Positions 1-5,770 of a stretch of 10,806 nucleotides of DNA are shown here, piece by piece. The notes below the pieces were generated by a model that worked only from the letters and a program-made list of their open reading frames with translations, ran no database searches and was not told the origin of the DNA. How positions within the stretch are numbered: the first letter of the stretch is position 1; every line of letters starts with the position of its first letter. Source of the stretch: CF-118 sp035689345 (GTDB lineage Bacteria; Chloroflexota; Dormibacteria; Dormibacterales; Dormibacteraceae); the NCBI GenBank assembly GCA_035689345.1, contig DASSLR010000006.1, positions 1 through 10,806 of the forward strand. The letters are read 5' to 3'. The translations under genes were made by a program, and so were the position numbers.

Positions 1-1
1 A

Positions 2-337
2 CACGTCGTCCAGCGCGGGCTCGATTTCGGCGCCTCGGGCTACGTCATCAGGCACCGGCTGCCCAGCGACCTCACGGAGGTCGGGATGCTCGGCAATCTG
101 GTCAAGGCCTCCAACGGGCGACTCGACGCCTGCCCGTTCTCGGCCCGCCACGAGTTCGGCCGGTGCTCGGTGTTTCTGCCGTTGAGCATCAACCTGGCCG
201 AGGAAGGCGACGAGCCGGCGGTGTCGTGCAGCCACCTGCGCATCGGCACGTCAGACGCGTGGCGCTTGTACCCGCGGTGCGCGATCGGGGACCAGGCGGC
301 GCGCGATCACTACATGGAGGACAAGACTCCGGTCTAG
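2..337 (+). CDS. 3' end of an unrecognised protein (partial)
   Basis: The reading frame is open from the left edge of the window to a TAG at 335-337, giving at least 111 residues. The true start probably lies outside the window, although an internal ATG at 86 is possible. I do not recognise a family. The visible part is mixed polar and hydrophobic, with four cysteines (in the contexts DACPF, GRCSV, SCSH and YPRC) and several histidines. This could suit metal binding or disulphides, but no spacing matches a motif I know. There is no membrane segment or signal peptide in the visible part. Codon use is strongly G/C at third positions, like the neighbours, which supports real coding. A hairpin follows 17 nt after the stop. 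The gene converges on the potassium channel gene downstream. Function unknown. Confidence 0.55.
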   Translation, partial: HVVQRGLDFGASGYVIRHRLPSDLTEVGMLGNLVKASNGRLDACPFSARHEFGRCSVFLPLSINLAEEGDEPAVSCSHLRIGTSDAWRLYPRCAIGDQAARDHYMEDKTPV

Positions 338-354
338 CCGGTAGGAAACGGCAC

Positions 355-385
355 GGTGGCGGCCCGCAGCCGGGGTACCGCCACC
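355..385. terminator. hairpin between convergent genes
   Basis: The 8-bp arms GGTGGCGG (355-362) and CCGCCACC (378-385) are perfect reverse complements around a 15-nt loop. The loop can add a further CCC/GGG pairing. The hairpin sits 17 nt after the stop of the left-edge gene and about 110 nt beyond the end of the opposing channel gene, where a two-way transcription stop would be expected. No T-run follows on either strand, so intrinsic termination is only a possibility. The remaining spacer (386-495) holds the smaller repeat at 435-460 and nothing else I can support. Confidence 0.4.
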
Positions 386-434
386 AATGCCACGGCCCTC
401 CCTACCTACGTCACCCCGCAACATGCTGAAACGA

Positions 435-460
435 AACTGGCACCAAAATCAGCACCAGTT
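435..460. repeat. small inverted repeat with an internal direct repeat
   Basis: AACTGG (435-440) and CCAGTT (455-460) are perfect 6-bp inverted arms. Overlapping them, GCACCA occurs twice as a direct repeat (440-445 and 452-457). The local sequence is much more A/T-rich than the surrounding genes. It lies in the spacer between two convergent genes. It could be a weak hairpin downstream of the channel gene or a remnant of a recombination site. Nothing here distinguishes these, and no integrase gene is visible. Confidence 0.3.
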
Positions 461-495
461 CTGTCGGCGTTTTGTATTCGGAACCTGACGGCCCT

Positions 496-1584
496 TTACC
501 TTGGGCGGACGCGCGCGCGGCCCGACCGGTGCGGCATGTAGGAGCGGTCGCCGATCCACTGCGCCGGGATGATGGCGAAGCGGTGGGCCATGGCGTTGAG
601 CCCGAAGGCGTACCTGGACCGGATCTTGGAAAAGTGCTCCCAGGCCTGGTCGCCGTCGTGCACCTTGTACCCCACCTTTGCCAGGCGTTCGAGCGCCTGG
701 TCGAACTCGACCCGTTCGACCCCGACGTCGTCGAGGCGGGCGAACCCGAAGTACCAGACCATGTCCTCGACCAGGTGGTTGCCGATCGTCAACGTCAGCT
801 TGGCGCTGCCTTCCGCGGGGGTGGTCACCGAGCTCAGCACCAGCGCCGCCGCGTCCATCACCGCGCCGAACGAGTTGAGCCAGGCCTCGTTGTCATGGCT
901 GGACCGGAAGTAGAAGAGGACGGGATACGCGAGGTGGCTCTCGAGGACGGCGGCCATCCACGCGCGCCACTCGTCGAACGTGATGTTGAGGCGCTCCGGC
1001 ATGTTGCGTTCCGCCGCCGTCTCGAGCAGCTGCACACCGGAAGGCGGCGCTCCGGCGAGCGCATCCAGCGTGACCACCAGCTCCTCCCTACGCTGGAACG
1101 CCTCATACAGGGAGAAGAGAAGCGTGATCACGAGCGCAGCGATGCCGACGCCGCTCGCGCTTTCGAAAATCACCGCCAGCCGCGCACCGAGGCCGACCGG
1201 CACCAGGTCGCCGTAGCTCAGGGGCACGATCGTCGTCGCCGAGAAGTACAGCGATTCCCAGAAGTCGCCGGGCATCGGGCGGATCTCGTCGTGAACGCCG
1301 TCGATGACGAAGGCGTAGCCGAACATCAGGATCACGGCCCAGGTGCCGAACATGAAGAGCACGGCCACCGGGCCGAACGTGGCCAGCCAGCCCTCGCGCC
1401 GGTTGGGGGCCTGCCGCTCGTTCGCCCACAGCCAGAAGTTCCAGAGCGCGAAGAACAGGCGGCGGATGAGGACGAACTTGTTGATCGCGGGCCGCGGCAG
1501 CACGACCGACTTGAAGATGTCGTAGAAGGTGACCAGGATGATCACCACGCCGGTCACCACTTCCAGCCAGCGGACGAAATCCAC
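496..1584 (-). CDS. two-TM-type potassium channel family protein
   Basis: Inner-membrane ion channel of 362 residues. Hydrophobic segments lie near residues 8-25, 71-95 and 136-160. Between the last two is a pore loop (about 108-130) with the filter-like stretch PLSYGD at 121-126, followed by LVP. The pattern of outer helix, pore loop and inner helix is that of the Ion_trans_2 (PF07885) K+ channel family. The canonical TVGYGD filter is only partly kept: YGD is present but the T-V-G positions read P-L-S, so selectivity cannot be assumed. About 200 residues of soluble C-terminal tail follow and resemble no ligand-binding domain I can name. The start is GTG (1582-1584); no in-frame ATG occurs just upstream and the Shine-Dalgarno is weak. 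The gene is divergent from the selenoprotein candidate, with 22 bp between the two start codons, so the promoters must lie inside each other's coding sequence. Confidence 0.8.
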   Translation of the reverse strand: MDFVRWLEVVTGVVIILVTFYDIFKSVVLPRPAINKFVLIRRLFFALWNFWLWANERQAPNRREGWLATFGPVAVLFMFGTWAVILMFGYAFVIDGVHDEIRPMPGDFWESLYFSATTIVPLSYGDLVPVGLGARLAVIFESASGVGIAALVITLLFSLYEAFQRREELVVTLDALAGAPPSGVQLLETAAERNMPERLNITFDEWRAWMAAVLESHLAYPVLFYFRSSHDNEAWLNSFGAVMDAAALVLSSVTTPAEGSAKLTLTIGNHLVEDMVWYFGFARLDDVGVERVEFDQALERLAKVGYKVHDGDQAWEHFSKIRSRYAFGLNAMAHRFAIIPAQWIGDRSYMPHRSGRARVRPR

Positions 1585-1606
1585 GCAGAAATGATGAAGT
1601 GCGAGG

Positions 1607-2236
1607 ATGGCTGACGTGGCAAGCCCAGCCGGACCGGTCGAGCTGCTCGTTTTCTCCGACTACGTTTGACCCTGGTGCTACATCGACTCGGTCCGGGTCG
1701 AACAGCTGGAGCGCGAGGGCAGGGTCAGGGTCGCGTGGGCGCCCTTCGAGCTGCACCCGGAGGCGCCGCCTGAGGGCATCCCGCGCGAGGCGTATTTCGG
1801 GCGCGCTCGCTCGGATGCGATGCGCGATCGACTCCAGGCAGTGGCCTCCGAAGTGGGCCTCACCATGGAATCGCGCGACGTCATCATCAACTCGCGCCGC
1901 GCGCTGGCCGCCGCGGAGTTCGCGCGCGAGCATGGACGCTTCGGCGCCATGCACCAGGCGCTGTTCAAGGCCCACTGGGAGCTGACCGGCAAGCTCGAGA
2001 GCGTCGACGACCTCGTCGCCATCGGCGCTGGCGTGGGCCTGGACCCGATGGCGCTACGCGTCGCGATCGAGGACGGACGGTACGAGGCCGTCCTGGACGA
2101 GACGCGGCAGGAGGCCGAGTCGGCCGGCATCAACGCCATCCCGGCGCACGTCTTCGGCGGCCGCTACCTGGTGCTGGGCGCGCAACCCTACGAGATCTTC
2201 CTGCAGGTCCTCGATCGGGTCACCGGTTCCGCTTAG
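1607..2236 (+). CDS. DsbA/FrnE-family thiol oxidoreductase, probable selenoprotein (UGA = Sec21)
   Basis: This frame is a 209-residue DsbA-family protein of the FrnE type (thioredoxin fold with helical insertion), interrupted by one TGA at 1667-1669. Before it the frame reads ELLVFSDYV and after it PWCYIDSV. FrnE-like proteins read FSDYVCPWCY here, so TGA stands exactly at the first, nucleophilic cysteine of CPWC, giving Sec21-P-W-Cys24. The rest matches the family through to KAHWELTGK and the cis-proline-like region GINAIPAHVFGGRYLVLGAQ, without frameshift or other stop, and length is normal for the family. A SECIS-like stem-loop starts 14 nt downstream. The start is ATG 1607, or GTG 1616, which is better spaced from GAGG at 1603-1606. 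The 3' end overlaps convergent pncB by 17 nt. The predicted role is cytosolic dithiol/selenol-disulphide exchange. The alternative is a TGC-to-TGA nonsense mutation or sequencing error. A caller treating TGA as stop would probably begin at ATG 1820 and lose the active site. Confidence 0.8.
1677..1706 (+). promoter_or_regulatory. SECIS-like stem-loop for UGA recoding
   Basis: Immediately inside the reading frame after the UGA, nucleotides 1683-1689 pair with 1695-1701. This gives seven base pairs including one U-G wobble, around the loop GGUCC at 1690-1694. Below a small internal loop, GCU (1677-1679) can pair with AGC (1704-1706). Twenty nucleotides separate the UGA from the apical loop. Known bacterial SECIS elements place a short loop, with G in one of its first two positions, about 16-37 nt after the UGA. 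The E. coli fdhF loop also contains GGUC, about 18 nt from its UGA. No clear bulged U like that of fdhF is seen. Pairing was found by eye; no folding energy was computed. Confidence 0.65.
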
Positions 2237-3560
2237 GGCCGAAGCGGGACAGCAGCCTCTCGCGCGTCTGCTCGGTGGTGCGCTGGAGCCTCTCGGTGGG
2301 CGGCGCGACCAGCCCGCGCGGCGATCGGATACGACGCACCGCCGCCGGTAGCTCGGCCACGTCTTTTTCGCACAGGGCACGCGATTCGGCTACGGCGGCC
2401 GGTGCCCTGGTCCGCCGTCCATTGACCATGAGCGGCTGCAGCAGGGCCTCCGTGCCGGCGGGCGCCGGTTCCTCGAAGAGGCCGATCACGTCGGCCAGCG
2501 GCCGGTGCTTGCGGAAAACCTGCTTGCGGCCGGGCGCGGTCACCTTCCCGGTGGCCAGCTTCATGACCGGCCGGCCGGCGTAGTCGACCAGCTTGTAGGC
2601 GGTGTCGAGGTAAGGCTGGTCGGCCGACACGCCCATCCTCGTGCCGACGCCGAACGCGTCGATGGGCGCGCCGCCGCGCACGAGGTCGTCGATCTGCACC
2701 TCATCGAGGCCGCCGCTGACGAAGATGCGCACGTGCTTGAGGCGCGCCGCGTCGAGCAGGCGGCGCGCGCGGTGCGACAGCTCGAGCAGGTTGCCGCTGT
2801 CCAGGCGCACGCCGGTGCGGCCGCGAAGCTTCAGCTTGCGAATGACCTCGATCGCGTCCTTGATCCCCGACACGGTGTCGTACGTGTCGACGAGGAAGGT
2901 CGTGCGGCCCGGAAAGTCCTGCGCGAACGCGAGGAACGCGTCGCGCTCGCGCGCGAACGCCTGCACGTAAGAGTGGGCCATCGTGCCCGCGGCGACCAGG
3001 CCGTAGCGGCGCGCGGCCTCCACGTTGCTGGTTGCCTCGAATCCGGCGATCGCCGAAACCCTCGCCACGTCCAGCCCGGCCTCGATGCCCTGGGTGCGGC
3101 GGAACGAGAAGTCCACCACGTCGCGGCCCGCGGCCGCGACCACGCAGCGAGCCGCCTTGCTGGCGATGGTCGTCTCGAAGGTGATGCGGTTGAGGACGTA
3201 GGTCTCGATGAGCTGCGCCTCGGGCAGCGGTGCGGTGACCTCCATCAGCGGCTCGCCGGCGAAGACCACGCGGCCCTCGGGCACACCCCACACGTCACCG
3301 GTGAAGCGGAACTGGCGGAAGGCCTCCAGATCTCGCTGCGGAAACTTCAACTCGTCGCCGAGGTAGCGGATCTCGTCCTCGTCGAAGCGCAGGTCCTGCA
3401 GGTAGTCAAGGCAGCTCTCGATGCCCGCGGCCACGAGGAAACCCCGCTGCTTCGGCAGCGCCCGGACGAAGAGGCTGAAGGTGGCGAGGCCGGTCATGCC
3501 GCGCCGGAGATAGCTGGCGACCATGTTCAGCTCGTACAGGTCGGTCAGCAGCGCCTTCAT
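2220..3560 (-). CDS. pncB: nicotinate phosphoribosyltransferase
   Basis: Cytosolic enzyme of NAD salvage (EC 6.3.4.21). It joins nicotinate and PRPP, with ATP hydrolysis, to make nicotinate mononucleotide. The 446 residues match the usual family size. Motifs in order are TDLYELNM (6-13), FRRTQG (153-158), GTMAHSY (192-198, whose H196 fits the histidine that is phosphorylated in this family), DTYDT (225-229), RLDSGN (252-257, phosphoribosyl binding) and GVGTRM (304-309). The C-terminal part continues with KLATGK and a basic tail. The ATG start puts DLYELNM at the N-terminus as expected. There is no strong Shine-Dalgarno, but a promoter-like pair ends 8 nt upstream, so translation may be leaderless. 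The 3' end overlaps the selenoprotein candidate on the other strand by 17 nt. Very secure assignment. Confidence 0.95.
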   Translation of the reverse strand: MKALLTDLYELNMVASYLRRGMTGLATFSLFVRALPKQRGFLVAAGIESCLDYLQDLRFDEDEIRYLGDELKFPQRDLEAFRQFRFTGDVWGVPEGRVVFAGEPLMEVTAPLPEAQLIETYVLNRITFETTIASKAARCVVAAAGRDVVDFSFRRTQGIEAGLDVARVSAIAGFEATSNVEAARRYGLVAAGTMAHSYVQAFARERDAFLAFAQDFPGRTTFLVDTYDTVSGIKDAIEVIRKLKLRGRTGVRLDSGNLLELSHRARRLLDAARLKHVRIFVSGGLDEVQIDDLVRGGAPIDAFGVGTRMGVSADQPYLDTAYKLVDYAGRPVMKLATGKVTAPGRKQVFRKHRPLADVIGLFEEPAPAGTEALLQPLMVNGRRTRAPAAVAESRALCEKDVAELPAAVRRIRSPRGLVAPPTERLQRTTEQTRERLLSRFGPKRNR

Positions 3561-3568
3561 TCGGGCCG

Positions 3569-3598
3569 AATGTATCTAAATCCCTCCCACCCTGTAAG
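3569..3598 (-). promoter_or_regulatory. putative pncB promoter, nearly leaderless
   Basis: On the minus strand CTTACA (3593-3598; 4 of 6 to TTGACA) is followed after 18 nt by TACATT (3569-3574), which fits TAnnnT. Only 8 nt then separate the -10 element from the pncB ATG. Transcription would therefore start at or within a base or two of the start codon, which explains the missing Shine-Dalgarno. A GGGAGGG tract inside the spacer is too far from the ATG to serve as a ribosome site. Assigned by eye. Confidence 0.45.
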
Positions 3599-3677
3599 GA
3601 AGCCGGGTAACCAGGCCACGACCGAAGTTGTATCTCCACAAAAGGCAGTGGCCTAGGCTGGGACACTTCCATGAGAA

Positions 3678-3706
3678 AGGCGCCCGGGAGAAATTCCTGG
3701 GCGCCT
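3678..3706 (-). terminator. strong 12-bp hairpin, probable terminator
   Basis: The arms at 3678-3689 (AGGCGCCCGGGA) and 3695-3706 (TCCTGGGCGCCT) pair over 12 bp with a single G-U, around the 5-nt loop GAAAT. On the minus strand the stem runs straight into TTCTC; on the plus strand a TTTT tract starts three bases after it. The only transcript expected to arrive is that of the VOC gene ending at 3790 on the minus strand. Termination there, before the pncB promoter, is therefore the likely role, and the structure may work in both directions. Confidence 0.6.
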
Positions 3707-3716
3707 GACTTTTCTT

Positions 3717-3778
3717 GTGCGAGTGCCGGCACTGAGCCCGGCTCAACACCCTTTTGGGGTGCGAGTGCCGGCACTCGC
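3717..3778. repeat. two copies of a palindromic repeat, 42-bp period
   Basis: The 17-mer GTGCGAGTGCCGGCACT occurs at 3717-3733 and again at 3759-3775. The second copy extends into a perfect 18-bp palindrome, GCGAGTGCCGGCACTCGC (3761-3778). The first keeps the 12-bp core AGTGCCGGCACT (3722-3733). Between them lie two shorter self-pairing stretches, GAGC/GCTC and CACC/GGTG. The block lies just after the VOC gene stop and about 120-180 bp upstream of the pncB -35 element. It may be a dyad operator pair, a 3'-end structure, or a dispersed intergenic repeat family. No further full copy is visible in this window. Confidence 0.6.
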
Positions 3779-3789
3779 GTAGGGGTTGG

Positions 3790-4128
3790 CTACAACAAGC
3801 CGACGACGTGGCCCACCGGGTCCGCGAAGAGCGCGATCGTGGTCTCGGGCGCGACCTCGGTCAGGGGCATCAACACCCGGCCGCCGAGCGTCTCGATCTT
3901 GGCGAGCGTCGCCTTCGGGTCGTCGGTGTGGATGTAGAAGGTGACCCCGCCCGGCGAACCCTGCTGCGCCGCCCCGATCCCGCCGGTCAGCGAGTTCTCC
4001 TGCCGGATCATGCCGTAGCCGCCCGGGTTGTTGGTGTCGATCTTCCAGCCGAACGCCTCCGAGTAGAAGCTCTGGAGCTTCTTCCCGTCCTTGCCGGTGA
4101 CCTCGAAATGAATGACGTGGCTACCCAT
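3790..4128 (-). CDS. VOC-superfamily (glyoxalase-like) protein
   Basis: Small 112-residue single-module vicinal-oxygen-chelate fold protein. It opens with a beta strand HVIHFEV (4-10), then GKDGKKLQSFYSEAFGWKI (12-30), which is typical of the actinobacterial VOC subgroup related to glyoxalase/bleomycin-resistance proteins. It ends with FADPVGHVVGLL. One VOC module is half of the usual metal site, so a homodimer is expected. The substrate cannot be read from the sequence, and the metal-binding H/E set is not clearly complete. The ATG start is certain: AGGAGG at 4134-4139 lies 5 nt upstream, the best ribosome-binding site in the window. It is a single-gene minus-strand unit, divergent from the NIPSNAP/amidohydrolase pair, with the hairpin at 3678-3706 downstream. 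Confidence 0.85.
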   Translation of the reverse strand: MGSHVIHFEVTGKDGKKLQSFYSEAFGWKIDTNNPGGYGMIRQENSLTGGIGAAQQGSPGGVTFYIHTDDPKATLAKIETLGGRVLMPLTEVAPETTIALFADPVGHVVGLL

Positions 4129-4223
4129 GACAACCTCCTCTGAGTCTTGTTGCTACTGCCCAGACGACGAACGGGAGGAGGCGGAATCGACAATTCCCGA
4201 GGCGGCTACGCTAAGTGGAGTCG

Positions 4224-4538
4224 ATGCTGGTCGAGATGCGGACGTACAAGCTCAAGCCGGGCAAGCGGCCTGAGTTCCTGGAGATCTTCCGCACGCGCTC
4301 GATGCCTGCCCACGACGAGATCGGGATGAAGATCCTCGGCCCGTTCCTGTCGGTGGAGGACGAGGACACGTTCTTCTTCATGCGCGGCTTCCCGGACGCC
4401 GCCTCGCGCGACCCGATGAAGGCCCAGTTCTACGAGGGCGAGATGTGGAAGAACGAGCTGGAGGGCGTCCTCATGCCGATGATCGAGCGGTACGACGTCG
4501 TGCTCGTCGAAGATCCCGAAGAGAAGATCACCTGGTGA
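4224..4538 (+). CDS. NIPSNAP-family protein
   Basis: A 104-residue protein starting MLVEMRTYKLKPGK, the signature N-terminus of NIPSNAP (PF07978) proteins, which have a ferredoxin-like dimeric alpha/beta barrel fold. The family continues with FLEIFRTRSMPAH, LGPFLSVEDEDTFFFMRGF, a second alpha helix (MKAQFYEGEMWKNELEG) and a final strand. Bacterial members often sit beside catabolic genes, but no reaction is established for most. ATG 4224 aligns with family starts; GGAG lies only 3 nt before it. GTG 4215 would add three residues and is less likely. The stop overlaps the start of the amidohydrolase gene by four bases (GTGA), so the two are translationally coupled and probably act on the same pathway. 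Confidence 0.8.
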   Translation: MLVEMRTYKLKPGKRPEFLEIFRTRSMPAHDEIGMKILGPFLSVEDEDTFFFMRGFPDAASRDPMKAQFYEGEMWKNELEGVLMPMIERYDVVLVEDPEEKITW

Positions 4539-5770
4539 CGGCGCCGGTCGCCGTCTTCGGCGACGCGATGCTCGAGCCGGCCACCGGCGAGGTCGTCCGC
4601 GACGCGGTCGTCCTCATCGAGCAGGACCGGGTGAGCAAGAGCGGAGCTCGCTCCAAGGTGCAGGTGCCGGCCGACGCGCAGCGCGTGGAGGCCGACGGGC
4701 TCTGGCTTCTGCCCGGGCTGATCGACTGCCACGTGCACCTGTGCACGTCCGGCACCACGTTCGACCTTGGCGACCGGCTGGCGCGACCGCCGAGCCTCAA
4801 CGTCCTGCAGGCAGTCGATTCCTGCACGAAAGACCTGGCCGCGGGCTTCACCTCGGTGCGCGACGCTGGAGGCGCCCCCAACGGCGTGCGCATGGCGGTG
4901 GAGCGCGGCTACTTCGCCGGGCCGCGCATGAGGCTCGCGATCACCATCCTCAGCGAGACCGGCGGCCACGCCGACGGCACGTTCCCGTGCGGAGCGTTCA
5001 TGCCCCTGGTCAGCGGGCCCGACATCCCGCTTTCCGTCGTCGACGGCGTGGAGCCGATGCGCCAGCGCGTGCGCGAGATCATCCGCGCCGGAGCGGACTG
5101 GATCAAGCTCTGCACCTCCGGTGGCGTGCTGTCGCACGGAGACACGCCGCACCACCCCGCGTTCACGGTCGAAGAGATCCGCGCGGCGGTCGAGGAGGCC
5201 GAGGCGCACGGCCGCCACGTGATGGCGCACGCGCAGGCCAACGCCGGCATCAAGAACGCGCTGCGCGCGGGCGTGCGCACCATCGAGCACGGCATCTGGC
5301 TCGACGACGACGCGATCGAGATGATGCTCGACGGCCAGCACGTCCTCGTGCCCACGCTGGTGGCGCCCGAGTGGGTGGTGCGTCACGCGGACGAGGGGCG
5401 GATGCCGAAGTACGCCGCGGACAAGGGCCGGGCGGTCATCGCCGACCACAAGGCGAGCGTGCGCAAGGCCATCGAAGCCGGCGTGAAGATCGCGTTCGGC
5501 ACGGACACCGGCGTCGGGCCGCACGGGACGATGGGCGAGGAGTTTCTGCTGATGAATCAGCTCGGCATGGAGCCGCTCGACTGCGTGCGCTCGGCCACAT
5601 CGGTGGCCGCCGAGGTGATCGGCCTGCCCGGCGCCGGATCGCTTCAGCCCGGGTCGTTCGGCGACGTGATCGGTGTGCCGGGCAACCCGCTCGACGACCT
5701 CAAACTGGTGGCGAAGCCTGAGAACGTGAAGCTCGTCGTCAAGGGCGGCGCCGTCGTGAAGAGAAGCTAG
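4535..5770 (+). CDS. metal-dependent amidohydrolase (imidazolonepropionase/prolidase-like subgroup)
   Basis: A 411-residue cytosolic hydrolase of the amidohydrolase superfamily (TIM barrel plus flanking beta-sandwich). The full binuclear metal site is visible: H66 and H68 in GLIDCHVHL, a carboxylatable lysine K191 in DWIKLCTSGG, H232 in HVMAHAQ, H252 in IEHGIW, and the catalytic D324 in FGTDTGV. The N-terminal strands (VFGDAMLEP to VLIEQDRV) and the C-terminal GSFGDVIGV and VVKGG strands complete the beta-sandwich. This subgroup cleaves cyclic amides, Xaa-Pro-type dipeptides, organophosphates or similar C-N bonds. The actual substrate is not predictable here. The start is GTG 4535, overlapping the NIPSNAP stop by four bases. 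The stop TAG (5768-5770) shares CTAG with the stop of the opposing YdeI-like gene. Confidence 0.9.
   Translation: MTAPVAVFGDAMLEPATGEVVRDAVVLIEQDRVSKSGARSKVQVPADAQRVEADGLWLLPGLIDCHVHLCTSGTTFDLGDRLARPPSLNVLQAVDSCTKDLAAGFTSVRDAGGAPNGVRMAVERGYFAGPRMRLAITILSETGGHADGTFPCGAFMPLVSGPDIPLSVVDGVEPMRQRVREIIRAGADWIKLCTSGGVLSHGDTPHHPAFTVEEIRAAVEEAEAHGRHVMAHAQANAGIKNALRAGVRTIEHGIWLDDDAIEMMLDGQHVLVPTLVAPEWVVRHADEGRMPKYAADKGRAVIADHKASVRKAIEAGVKIAFGTDTGVGPHGTMGEEFLLMNQLGMEPLDCVRSATSVAAEVIGLPGAGSLQPGSFGDVIGVPGNPLDDLKLVAKPENVKLVVKGGAVVKRS

Noticed and set aside
338..495. tRNA or att site in the left spacer
   Set aside because: No cloverleaf, T-loop consensus or integrase gene could be found; only the two hairpins listed.
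472..1614. Long plus-strand open frame of about 380 codons opposite the potassium channel
   Set aside because: Low-complexity composition rich in R, E, H and D with no family resemblance; it is the GC-rich antisense shadow of the channel gene.
1103..1975. Minus-strand open frame of 290 codons across the channel/oxidoreductase junction
   Set aside because: It crosses two well-supported genes in the wrong frames and looks like no protein family.
1820..2236. Independent 138-residue gene starting at ATG 1820
   Set aside because: The frame continues upstream through the TGA with clear FrnE/DsbA N-terminal sequence including the redox motif; starting at 1820 would leave half a thioredoxin fold without an active site.
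2505..3656. Plus-strand open frame of about 383 codons opposite pncB
   Set aside because: Antisense shadow of a confident pncB gene, of biased composition and without domain resemblance.
3761..3778. CIRCE/HrcA operator
   Set aside because: It contains GAGTGC and GCACTC, but in reversed order and with a 2-bp rather than 9-bp spacer, and no heat-shock gene follows.
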